DNA of 64,000 nt, from positions 124,001 to 188,000 of the forward strand of contig JALHOZ010000005.1 of NCBI GenBank assembly GCA_022842725.1, given 5' to 3'. The translations under genes and the position numbers were made by a program. Origin of the DNA: Saprospiraceae bacterium. GTDB taxonomy: Bacteria > Bacteroidota > Bacteroidia > Chitinophagales > Saprospiraceae. Shown one piece after another: positions 46,047 through 55,500 of this stretch (position 1 is its first letter; every line of letters begins with the position of its first letter). The notes beneath the pieces are model-generated. The model was not told where the DNA came from. It worked only from the letters and a program-made list of their open reading frames with translations, and ran no database searches.

Positions 46047-47319
46047 TTTATTAATACTTGGAGCAGGTGTTGAAAAAACTGAAGGTATTGATATGCCTTT
46101 AGCAAATGAGTTGGTACCTCAAATCAGAGATTTCATATACAATGATGAAGTTGGTCAAAATGTTGACCTGGAACTTCGAAAAATTATAAAAGGATTAAGA
46201 TTTAATTACGATGATTTTGTTAAAAAAGCAGTAGATAAACTTGCCTCTGATTTCAGAAAAGAAGTGAATCAAATATTGGTACATATAAAACATGTAATTG
46301 AACATGATGAGTCACTAACTGAAGAACAAAGAAAGCTTGGTCAAATTGTAATTTCGCTTTTAGAGAAAATTCAAAAACTACAAGAAGATGTTATACTTGA
46401 TGATGAAACAGCTGAATTAATCAACAGTGTTTTTTCAGATATAAGTGTAACTGATGAAAATATAATTGACCTCGGAAAATTAACCTTTACAGATACTTTT
46501 GATTTAGTAATGAAACGAGTATTAGAAGTAAGTATCAAGGAACCAAACCATCCAGTTCTGAAGCATGTTTATAGAAATCTAATGGACTTTGAAAACTTAC
46601 TGTTAAAACATTTTATAGGTTTTTATAATGAGAATGAATCTGAGATAAAAAAATATCTTTACATCAGCTGGACACTTTGGTCTTTTCTTGTTTACAAGGA
46701 AAGAAATGTTGTAAGTCCAATCCCATTCTATAGTAATATTAAAAGTACAGATAATGTAATTACATTCAATTATACAACTTTAGCAGGTCAAAACTTTCAC
46801 GATGTAACTTATTTCCATGGTGATTTAAAAAAATATATAAGATTAGATAATCGTAATCAAATCGAAATTGATGACTATGTAAACATAGATATAGTAGAAT
46901 TCTTAAGGGATGTTGTTGCAAACAACATAGATTTTGAAAACAAAAGATTCGTTATTCCATCAATTATTCCGCCTTTAAAGTTAAAACCAGTACTATCAAA
47001 TGAATATATAGACATTTGGTATCATGCTGTAGACACAATTAGAAATGCTGAAAAAATTATTGTTGTTGGATATTCATTTAACTACGCTGATGAACACTTT
47101 AATGACTTGATCAGGAAGAATCGCGAAAAGAATATATGTATCATTGACCCTTTTGCTGAGAATGTAATTAATAATCTTGAAAGAATTTTCTCGCATAGAA
47201 TGTCAGATTATACTAAATCAAGAATTCAAAATAAAGAGACGTTTCAGAATGGTAAATTAAAGGTTATCAAAGCATTTGCTGATGAAATAAATATTGATAA
47301 CCTATTTAATCAAATGTAA
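46039..47319 (+). CDS. SIR2-like domain protein embedded in R-M operon
   Basis: A 426-residue protein. The N-terminus [19 protein letters not shown] resembles the NAD-binding loop of SIR2-family proteins; further on FNYTTL (Asn244) and YFHGDL (His260) occupy positions like the catalytic Asn/His. A later segment, [19 protein letters not shown], fits the end of the fold. An insert of about 200 helical residues lies between. In defence systems such as Thoeris, SIR2 domains degrade NAD+ when triggered by phage; this role is inferred. The gene is AT-rich relative to hsdM and overlaps it by 8 bp. It ends 1 bp before the HsdS start. Confidence 0.7.
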   Translation: MSNLLILGAGVEKTEGIDMPLANELVPQIRDFIYNDEVGQNVDLELRKIIKGLRFNYDDFVKKAVDKLASDFRKEVNQILVHIKHVIEHDESLTEEQRKLGQIVISLLEKIQKLQEDVILDDETAELINSVFSDISVTDENIIDLGKLTFTDTFDLVMKRVLEVSIKEPNHPVLKHVYRNLMDFENLLLKHFIGFYNENESEIKKYLYISWTLWSFLVYKERNVVSPIPFYSNIKSTDNVITFNYTTLAGQNFHDVTYFHGDLKKYIRLDNRNQIEIDDYVNIDIVEFLRDVVANNIDFENKRFVIPSIIPPLKLKPVLSNEYIDIWYHAVDTIRNAEKIIVVGYSFNYADEHFNDLIRKNREKNICIIDPFAENVINNLERIFSHRMSDYTKSRIQNKETFQNGKLKVIKAFADEINIDNLFNQM

Positions 47320-47320
47320 C

Positions 47321-48517
47321 ATGGGCCAGTGGCAAGATATGATAATAGGTGATTATATTGATTTAATTAGTGGTTACGCTTTCAAATCAGCCGACTTTTT
47401 AGAAGAACAAATTGAAGGTTCATTACCAGTAATTAAGATTAAAAATGTTGCTAATGGTGATGTGAATTTAAAAGATGTTGTTTTTCACAAATACAACCCA
47501 ATTCTTGAAAAATATTTATTATCTGAAGGTGATGTGTTGATTGCGATGACAGGTAATCATCCCCAAGCGCAAACGCAAGTAGTTGGAGATGTTTCTCGAT
47601 ATAAGCTTAAGGAAAAATCATTACTCAATCAGCGAGTTGGAAAACTTATAGTTAAGGATGACACCAATAAAGATTTCATTTACTACTTTTTTAAAAATGA
47701 CGAAGTTAGATTCTATTTAGCAAATCAGTCATCTGGTAGTGCAAATCAAGCAAATATTTCAAAGGCTGACATATTAGGTCTCAACTTGACAATACCACTA
47801 CCTAATGAACAAACCGCTATCGCTTCTGTCCTCAGCAGTCTTGACGACAAAATAGACCTGCTGCACCGTCAAAACGTCACCTTAGAAAAAATGGCTGAAA
47901 CGCTGTTCAGGCAATGGTTTGTGGAAGAGGCGAAGGAAGAGTGGGGTACAATGTCTTTGAACAAAATGGCTAATTTTTTAAATGGCTTAGCCTGTCAAAA
48001 ATTTCCACCAAAAAATGAAATAGATAAGTTACCTGTTCTCAAAATAAAAGAGTTAAGTAGCGGAATAACAGAAAATTCTGATTGGGCAAGTACAGAAATA
48101 AAGCCTGAATATATTGTAAGAAATGGCGATGTTATTTTTGCTTGGTCAGCTTCATTGATGGTTAAAATTTGGAACGGTCAAGCTTGTATTCTTAATCAGC
48201 ACCTATTTAAGGTAACATCTAAATATTATCCAAAATGGTTTTACTACTTGTGGTGCAAACATCACTTAGCAGAATTTATTTCAATTGCTGCAAGTCACGC
48301 AACAACAATGGGACATATCAAACGTAGTGATTTAGACGAGGCAATGGTTTTCATTCCGAGTAATGAAGAGGTGAAATTAATGTCTCAACAAATAGAACCA
48401 ATTATTGATAAAGTAATTGCCAATAATAATCAAATCCGAACCCTCACGGCATTAAGAGATACTTTGTTGCCGAAGTTGATGAGCGGGGAAGTGAGGGTAA
48501 AATCTAATATTAAATAA
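47321..48517 (+). CDS. hsdS: Type I restriction-modification specificity subunit HsdS
   Basis: About 398 residues with two target-recognition domains (residues about 1-165 and 210-360). Conserved helical regions follow them: NEQTAIASVLSSLDDKIDLL with ETLFRQWFVEEA, and NNNQIRTLTALRDTLLPKLM. It sets the bipartite DNA target of the HsdM/HsdR complex. The frame extends 9 codons upstream, but the ATG at 47321 lies just after the SIR2 stop and is preferred. The target-recognition parts look more AT-rich than the conserved helices, consistent with domain exchange. Target sequence cannot be predicted. Confidence 0.93.
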   Translation: MGQWQDMIIGDYIDLISGYAFKSADFLEEQIEGSLPVIKIKNVANGDVNLKDVVFHKYNPILEKYLLSEGDVLIAMTGNHPQAQTQVVGDVSRYKLKEKSLLNQRVGKLIVKDDTNKDFIYYFFKNDEVRFYLANQSSGSANQANISKADILGLNLTIPLPNEQTAIASVLSSLDDKIDLLHRQNVTLEKMAETLFRQWFVEEAKEEWGTMSLNKMANFLNGLACQKFPPKNEIDKLPVLKIKELSSGITENSDWASTEIKPEYIVRNGDVIFAWSASLMVKIWNGQACILNQHLFKVTSKYYPKWFYYLWCKHHLAEFISIAASHATTMGHIKRSDLDEAMVFIPSNEEVKLMSQQIEPIIDKVIANNNQIRTLTALRDTLLPKLMSGEVRVKSNIK

Positions 48518-48523
48518 TTTATA

Positions 48524-49690
48524 ATGAAAATATTAACATCAACTCCAGACTTAAAAATTTCAGCAGAAAATCATTTAATTGAGATGTCAATTGGTGAGTA
48601 TTCTAAAATTGCAAAAGATATTTTGCAAAATAATGATTTACAAAGAAAAAGGGTCAGAACTTCGAACAGAAGTTATAGTTTGTTAAAAGATGACATAAAA
48701 GTAGGCTGTGTTATACCACCAATAGTTTTAGCCATTTTTCCAACTAAAAATATAGAACAATTTGAAGTTATAGATAAGAATAATTTAGTTAAAAGTATTG
48801 AAAAAAATGGGCATGATTTGTTAATTTTGGACGGTCTTCAGAGAACTTATACAATTTTGGATCTATTAAATGAAGTTGAAGGAAATTCGCAGTTATTAGA
48901 AAAGGTAAAAAGCATACCACTAAGAATTGAAGTGTATACTGGAATCAGTAAAGTTGGAGTATTATATCGAATGCTTACATTAAACACGGGGCAAACTCCT
49001 ATGTCAACAAGACATCAAGTTGAAATGCTATATTCTGATTATAAGAATGGATTTGATGATATTGTCTTTATTACAGAATCTGAAAATCGAGTCCCGATAG
49101 CAGAAAATGAATTTAGATTTAGTGACATAATAGATGGTTTTATGTCATATATAACTGGTGATTATTCACCCATTGATCGAGAGGATTTAGTTAATATAAT
49201 CAAAAATCTTGAATTACTTACTAAAGATGACAAAAGAGAGGATTTATTCAAAAAATTGGTTAGTGCATATTATAAATTCAAACTTAAAGTGAATGTAATC
49301 GCAAATGGCTGGGAGTATGAAGAATTTGGGGAATTAAGAAAAAGATCATTTGGTAAAAATGTTAATGAGATTTTTATAAAGGTTCAAACCATTTCTGGTT
49401 TTGGGGCGGCAATCAGTTTTCTTATTGAGGAAGGCTTAGTTAAGGATTTAAATTCAATTATTTTACTGGTTGATAAAATAAAACAAAAGAATATTGAAGA
49501 GGCGCTCAATCTCATGATTCGACATTTAGATGAAATCCAGATTAATGCAAAAAAAATTGGTAATGAACAAAGAATGTATTTCTATTATTTTATTCGATCA
49601 CTATTTAACGAGGCTAACGATGGATACCTGGATGTAGAAAAATCTGTTCAGCAGGCTTATAAATTTTATAAAGCAAATATGTTGGGGTGA
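48524..49690 (+). CDS. ParB/DGQHR-like domain protein (DUF262/DndB-related)
   Basis: A 388-residue protein. The N-terminal half carries VGCVIPPIVLAIF and LLILDGLQRTYTI (residues about 100-112), resembling the D-G-Q-x-R motif of the ParB-like superfamily found in DndB-type DGQHR and DUF262 (GmrSD) proteins. Then LYRMLTLNTGQTPMSTRHQV suggests the same fold continues. The C-terminal half is helical and unassigned. Related domains bind NTPs or DNA and act in modification-linked defence; activity here is unproven. It lies 6 bp after hsdS and its stop overlaps the next start (TGATG). Confidence 0.6.
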   Translation: MKILTSTPDLKISAENHLIEMSIGEYSKIAKDILQNNDLQRKRVRTSNRSYSLLKDDIKVGCVIPPIVLAIFPTKNIEQFEVIDKNNLVKSIEKNGHDLLILDGLQRTYTILDLLNEVEGNSQLLEKVKSIPLRIEVYTGISKVGVLYRMLTLNTGQTPMSTRHQVEMLYSDYKNGFDDIVFITESENRVPIAENEFRFSDIIDGFMSYITGDYSPIDREDLVNIIKNLELLTKDDKREDLFKKLVSAYYKFKLKVNVIANGWEYEEFGELRKRSFGKNVNEIFIKVQTISGFGAAISFLIEEGLVKDLNSIILLVDKIKQKNIEEALNLMIRHLDEIQINAKKIGNEQRMYFYYFIRSLFNEANDGYLDVEKSVQQAYKFYKANMLG

Positions 49691-50949
49691 TGGAATCAAT
49701 AACTGAATACAAGGCTCCTCTAGTTCTAAATTATGACGAAAGTCAAAATGTTTTTTTAATTAATTTACCGGGTGCAGAATTTCAATTGCCTGTGTACTGC
49801 AATATTAAATTGCAAGGAGATAAAGGTGGAGTCCAAAGAAGTGTTAACACATCACTAGATGTTAATGATTACAAAGTTTTAAAATTTGTTAATCCATACC
49901 TAAATGCACAAAACGACACATTTAAAATTAAAATTAATGAGAAAACTGTAGGTTATATAATTCCTCTTTCGGCAATGGAAGATGATTCTTATACACATAA
50001 TTTTGATTTTGATGAATATTTACAAGCATATAAATATTATGGTATAAAGTCTGTTTTAGAGGAAATAGATTATAAAAATATACCAAAAGAAGGTAAAGTT
50101 TTTTTCTCTAACCTCGTGGATAAAAATACAATTTTTGCGGTCTTTTATCAACCTTCAATTCCCGTTAGGGAATTAAATTTTAACGATTTTTTACCAAGTT
50201 TTGCTTTAAAAGGATATTATTATTTTCAAAATGACGTAAATCCAAATATAATAAGCTTAATTGAAGAGTATCGTAACGATGGGAGTTTGGTATCCTTGAT
50301 TGATTCAAAATTTTATACAATTAGAGGAAATGGTTCTTTAAATATACACAAAGCCAATAAGTTTGTTGAGAATAATCCACTTATCAATCTATTATATAAT
50401 AAATTACTTGCTGAAAGCGGTAATCCATTACATAGGTTTTTAATTTTGTATCAAGTTATTGAATATTTAGTTGACAAAAAAATTAAAGAAGATATAGATC
50501 AGATTTTGTCAGAAAAGGAGTCACTTACTAATTTTAAGTTTGTTCAGAAAATAAATGAAATTAATAATACACGTTCAATTATTAATAAATTGTTTGCAGA
50601 AGTAAAATTTGATGAAAAATCTGAAATAACAAGTGCTTTAAGAGATTTTCTACAAACTTTTGAACATGATTATAAGCATCAGGAAACAGGAGATTGTTTT
50701 TATGATATAAGGAATCTGTTGTTCCATGATTATAAGAGTGTACTTCAAAAAAATATGAATATAGAAATTGTCAGCTTAGTTATTCAATGCGAGATATTAA
50801 TCCATCAAGTTTTAATTTCCATGGGTACGGATGTTAAAGATTTAATCTTTGATGAGGATCTCAATGTTACTTTAATTGAAAAAAACTATAGTACTAAAGT
50901 TGTTTCAGTTTTGGAAAAAATAGTTTCATATCTTTCAAGGTTGTTTTGA
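49690..50949 (+). CDS. HEPN-motif protein of unknown function, paired with the ParB-like gene
   Basis: About 419 residues. The first 230 residues are of no family I recognise (mainly beta, with FQLPVYCNIKLQ and VGYIIPLSAMED). The C-terminal third has FLILYQVIEYLVDKKI and YDIRNLLFHDYKSV; the R-x4-H arrangement (IRNLLFH) is the HEPN ribonuclease motif and the first segment resembles HEPN helix 1. HEPN nucleases cleave RNA in many toxin and defence systems, but catalytic activity is inferred here. The ATG overlaps the previous stop (TGATG), so the pair is translationally coupled. AT-rich. Confidence 0.6.
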   Translation: MESITEYKAPLVLNYDESQNVFLINLPGAEFQLPVYCNIKLQGDKGGVQRSVNTSLDVNDYKVLKFVNPYLNAQNDTFKIKINEKTVGYIIPLSAMEDDSYTHNFDFDEYLQAYKYYGIKSVLEEIDYKNIPKEGKVFFSNLVDKNTIFAVFYQPSIPVRELNFNDFLPSFALKGYYYFQNDVNPNIISLIEEYRNDGSLVSLIDSKFYTIRGNGSLNIHKANKFVENNPLINLLYNKLLAESGNPLHRFLILYQVIEYLVDKKIKEDIDQILSEKESLTNFKFVQKINEINNTRSIINKLFAEVKFDEKSEITSALRDFLQTFEHDYKHQETGDCFYDIRNLLFHDYKSVLQKNMNIEIVSLVIQCEILIHQVLISMGTDVKDLIFDEDLNVTLIEKNYSTKVVSVLEKIVSYLSRLF

Positions 50950-51032
50950 ATAAGAATGAGCAGTATTTTACATAATTCCCTTTTGTGTTATTTTTATTTT
51001 TAACTAACACCTTCTATCCATTAAAAAAATTG

Positions 51033-51040
51033 TATCTTTG
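51033..51040 (+). promoter_or_regulatory. Bacteroidota -7 box for higBA
   Basis: TATCTTTG, a good TAnnTTTG match, ends 3 bp before the GTG assigned to HigB. Transcription would begin at or just after this start codon, so the transcript should be leaderless or the real start is different. It gives the toxin-antitoxin pair its own control inside the R-M island. Confidence 0.6.
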
Positions 51041-51042
51041 CA

Positions 51043-51381
51043 GTGATAATCACCTTTGAACATAAAAAGCTTAAAAAGCTGGCCAATGACTTTCAGAAAT
51101 GTCAGAGAGATATGGGGTCATTACAGGCTAAGCTTTTTAACAGGCGGCTACAAGATCTGCGGGATGCGGAGACACTGGAAGATGTGAGACATCTGCCGGG
51201 ACATTATCACGAGCTTACCGGTGATCGCAAAGGTCAGTGGTCTTGTTCTCTGGATCAACCCTTTCGTCTGGTGTTTAGACCTCTAGAAAGTCCAATACCG
51301 ACTGACGCCGATGGCAGGTACATCTGGTCTGAGATCAAAGGGGTTATCATCATAGAAATTGTCAATTATCACGGTAAGTAG
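51043..51381 (+). CDS. higB: HigB/RelE-family toxin
   Basis: A 112-residue RelE-superfamily toxin. ITFEHKKLKKLANDFQKC, FNRRLQDLRDAETLEDVRHL, YHELTGDRKGQWSCSL and PFRLVFRPLE match the HigB/killer fold; the conserved Arg and Trp/Phe residues near the C-terminus (GQWSCSLDQPFRLVF) are typical. Such toxins cut mRNA at the ribosome. The start is GTG; no ATG is available in frame. It lies 24 bp before HigA, in the reverse order of classic TA operons but normal for HigBA. Confidence 0.88.
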   Translation: MIITFEHKKLKKLANDFQKCQRDMGSLQAKLFNRRLQDLRDAETLEDVRHLPGHYHELTGDRKGQWSCSLDQPFRLVFRPLESPIPTDADGRYIWSEIKGVIIIEIVNYHGK

Positions 51382-51405
51382 TTTAACCAAATCTTTTCAA
51401 AAATC

Positions 51406-52497
51406 ATGTCAGCAAGTATCAATCAATATCATCCGCAAGTAGTTTTCCATCCGGGAGAGACCCTGGCCGAAAAACTGGAAGAATTGGGCATGGGACCAAA
51501 AGAATTTGCTGTGCGCACCGGAAAACCCGAAAAAACCGTCAATGCCATTATAAAAGGCAAAAGTAGTATCACCCCGGAAATGGCGGTTTTGTTTGAACAT
51601 GTACTACAAATTCCTGCTCACTTTTGGATGAATAAACAACGTCATTATGATGAATATATAGCACGGCAGGAACATCGACAAAACCTCGTAGCTTCTCTTG
51701 ACTGGGCCAAATTATTTCCTCTGGCAGACATGGTTAAAAAAGGATGGATACAGGCTGAAAATACTCAGACAGAATTAACTTCATCGCTCTTGTCATTTTT
51801 TGGAATCAGTAGTCATCAGGCATGGAATGATTACTACCTCAACCAACAACTTAAGGTGGCCTTCCGTATATCACTTGTACATGTCAAAGAACCTTATGCT
51901 ATCTCAGCATGGCTACGCAAAGGAGAGCTGCAGGCCGCTGAATTACCTGCCACTCCCTATAATGAAAAAGCCTTCAAAGAGGTATTGCCTCAGATTAAAA
52001 ATCTGATGGTCCATCATCCTGACGATTTTTTCCAGACTTTACAGGCTCTTTGTCTTCAGGCCGGTGTCAAAGTAGTACATACTCCTTGTATTAATAAAGC
52101 ACCCATCAACGGTAGTACCCGATGGCTCAATGACACACCTTTTATTCAGCTCACCGGCAGATACAATCGTAATGATATATTTTGGTTTACATTTTTTCAT
52201 GAAGCAGGCCATATTCTACTGCATGGTAAAAAAGATATATTTCTTGAAAATATAGAGTATTCTGATAGAGATAAGGAAAAAGAAGCAGAAGCTGACCAAT
52301 TTGCAGTAAGATGGACACTCTCTGTGGAAGAAGAAAGAGAAATCACCCAATGTTTCCAAATTGATGAAACAGATGTTCTGGAATTTGCACATAAGTTCCA
52401 CACCCATCCTGCTATCATTATCGGACGCTTGCAACACCTTAAACTCAAACCATATACTTTTGGTACCCGATTCATAAAACCTGTGGACTTTGAATAG
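51406..52497 (+). CDS. higA: HigA-type antitoxin fused to ImmA/IrrE metallopeptidase domain
   Basis: A 363-residue protein. The first about 90 residues are an XRE helix-turn-helix of the HigA type (GETLAEKLEELGMGPKEFAV, KTVNAIIKGKSSITPEMAVL). The C-terminal half contains a zinc-peptidase motif, FFHEAGHILLHG (HExxH), near residue 265, typical of ImmA/IrrE proteins, with a downstream acidic residue in KEAEADQFAVRW. It should neutralise HigB and repress the TA promoter; the peptidase could cut a repressor or sense stress (inference). Fusions like this are known but less common than stand-alone HigA. It ends 5 bp before hsdR. Confidence 0.85.
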   Translation: MSASINQYHPQVVFHPGETLAEKLEELGMGPKEFAVRTGKPEKTVNAIIKGKSSITPEMAVLFEHVLQIPAHFWMNKQRHYDEYIARQEHRQNLVASLDWAKLFPLADMVKKGWIQAENTQTELTSSLLSFFGISSHQAWNDYYLNQQLKVAFRISLVHVKEPYAISAWLRKGELQAAELPATPYNEKAFKEVLPQIKNLMVHHPDDFFQTLQALCLQAGVKVVHTPCINKAPINGSTRWLNDTPFIQLTGRYNRNDIFWFTFFHEAGHILLHGKKDIFLENIEYSDRDKEKEAEADQFAVRWTLSVEEEREITQCFQIDETDVLEFAHKFHTHPAIIIGRLQHLKLKPYTFGTRFIKPVDFE

Positions 52498-52502
52498 TAG
52501 AG

Positions 52503-55500
52503 ATGAACAAAATCACCGAAAATACCATTGAAACGTTTGCTATAGGTCTTTTCAAAGACCTGGGTTACGAGTATGTATATGGCCCACATATTGCTCCCGA
52601 TGCGGAAAAATCAGAAAGAAGCAGTTTTAATGATGTATTGTTATTATACCGTTTACAAAGGTCTGTTCATTATATCAATAGCGATATTCCTACTGATGTT
52701 CGTTCAGAAGCCATAAAAGAAATTCAAAGAATCTCTTCTACGGAACTGCTTACCAACAACGAAACGTTTCATCGATATCTCACGGAAGGAATTCCGGTAA
52801 CCAAAAGAGTAGACGGTGTTGATCGCGGCGACAGAGTTTGGTTGATTGATTTTAAACAACCACATAAAAATGAATTTTTGGTGGTCAATCAATTTACGGT
52901 TACTGAAAACAGAAATAATAAAAGAATTGATCTTTTATTATTTATTAACGGTATTCCCCTGGTCGTCATTGAAATAAAAAATGCAACTGATGAAAAGACC
53001 ACGCTGCATTCAGCCTTCAGACAAATAGAAACGTACAAAGCTACCATACCTTCTTTATTTACATATAACGGTTTTATCATTCTTTCAGATGGATTGGAAG
53101 CCAAATCAGGAACTTTATCATCATCTTTCAGCCGCTTTATGGCATGGAAGTCAGCTGATGGCAACGTCGAAGCATCACATCTGGTTAGCCAATTGGAAAC
53201 ATTGATCACCGGAATGCTTAATAAAAAAACACTGACAGATTTAATCCGTCATTTTATAGTTTTTGAGAAAACGAAAAAAGTTGAACCATCAGCCAAATCA
53301 CAAGACGAAGGAATCGGAAAAAATCAAGACCCCGGAATTTTAACCATATCAACAATTAAAAAAATAGCAGCTTATCATCAGTATTATGCAGTCAACAAAG
53401 CAGTAGAATCGACATTACGGGCTGCAGGATACCAAAACACCTCGTCCGCGGACCTGATGATGGCAGCTGAACCCCAGGCAGTTTATGGTGCACAGATGGT
53501 TTCTGCACAACCTTCAGGTGACCGAAAAGGAGGTGTAGTCTGGCATACTCAGGGAAGTGGCAAGTCACTTTCTATGGTATTTTATACGGGAAAAATCGTC
53601 CTGACGATGGACAATCCTACCATTCTCGTAATAACTGACCGCAATGACCTCGACGATCAGTTATTTGATACCTTTGCATCCTCCAAACAACTACTCCGAC
53701 AGGAACCTGTCCAGGCAGACGATAGAAATCAACTGAAAACCTTATTAAAAGTAGCTTCAGGTGGAGTGGTATTTACAACAATTCAAAAATTTCAGCCTGA
53801 TCCATCGACAGGTTCAGGGGCCCCGGCTGTTTATGAATTGCTTTCTGACCGGAAAAATATAGTCGTTATTGCGGATGAAGCACACAGAACTCAGTATGGA
53901 TTTAAGGCCAAAACAATTGATGCAAAAGACAGCCAGGGAAATGTCATCGGCAAAAAAATTGTTTATGGTTTTGCAAAATATATGAGAGATGCTCTGCCGA
54001 ATGCAACCTATCTTGGATTCACAGGGACACCTATAGAGAGTACGGATGTAAATACTCCTGCGGTTTTTGGAAATTATGTAGACATTTATGATATTTCACA
54101 AGCTGTGGAAGACGGTGCTACCGTACGGATTTATTACGAAAGTCGTCTTGCAAAAGTAAATCTCAGTGAAGAAGGAAAAAAATTGGTAGATGATCTGGAT
54201 GATGAATTAGAACATGAAGACTTAAACCATACGCAAAAAGCAAAAGCGAAGTGGGCCCAATTAGAGGCATTGGTCGGTAGTGAAAACCGTATAAAAAATA
54301 TAGCCAAAGACATAGTCAGCCATTTTTGCCAACGTCAGGAAGTTTTTGAAGGTAAAGGTATGATAGTCACAATGAGCCGAAGAATTGCGGCTGACCTTTA
54401 TCAGGCCATTGTGGAATTGAAGCCCGATTGGCATTCAGAAGATTTACACAAAGGGGTAATTAAAGTAGTGATGACATCCGCATCTTCAGACGGACCCAAA
54501 ATTGCAAAACACCACACAACCAAAGAGGAAAGAAGAACATTGGCAGACCGAATGAAGAATCCGGATGACCCTTTACAATTGGTTATCGTGCGGGATATGT
54601 GGCTGACAGGTTTTGATGCGCCTGGTTTGCACACCTTGTATATTGATAAGCCCATGAAAGGACATAACCTCATGCAGGCTATCGCCCGGGTCAACAGAGT
54701 GTATAAGGACAAACCTGGTGGACTGATTGTCGACTATCTGGGTATTGCAGCAGACTTAAAAAAAGCATTGGCATTTTATGCCGATGCCGGTGGAAAAGGA
54801 GATCCGACCATCATGCAGGAACAAGCTGTTCAGCTAATGTTGGAAAAACTTGAAGTTGTCTCACAAATGTTTCATAATTTTGAATATGAAACGTTTTTTA
54901 CAGATGATACTTCAAAAAAATTATCTTTGATTCTCGCTGCTGAAGAACATATTCTGGGTTTGGAAGATGGTAAAAAAAGATTTATAAACGAAGTTACAGC
55001 TCTTTCAAAAGCATTTGCTATTGCTATTCCACATGATCAGGCTATGGACGCAAAAGATGAAGTATCTTTTTTTCAGGCTGTAAAAGCAAGGTTGGTAAAG
55101 TTTGATGCAACCGGTCAGGGCAAAACTGATCAGGAAATTGAAACAACCATCAGACAGGTTATTGATAAAGCTTTGGTTTCTGAAAAGGTCATAGATGTTT
55201 TTGATGCAGCCGGGATTAAAAAACCGGATATTTCAATTCTTTCTGAAGAATTTTTGTTGGAATTGAAAGGTATGGAACATAAAAATCTGGCACTTGAAGT
55301 TTTGAAAAAACTGTTGAATGATGAAATAAAATCAAGAGCCAAAAAAAACCTGGTAAAAAGCAAATCATTTTTGGAGATGCTTGAAAATTCTATCAGAAAG
55401 TACCATAATAAAATCCTGACTGCCGCAGAGGTTATGGATGAACTCATTTCGCTGAGTAAAGAAATCGTTCATGCAGATAGAGAAGCAAAACAAATGGGTC

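Noticed and set aside
46039-47319. AbiH abortive-infection protein
   Set aside because: Some resemblance in FNYTT and the C-terminal GYSF, but the GAG loop and HGD placement fit SIR2-like proteins better; left as an alternative.
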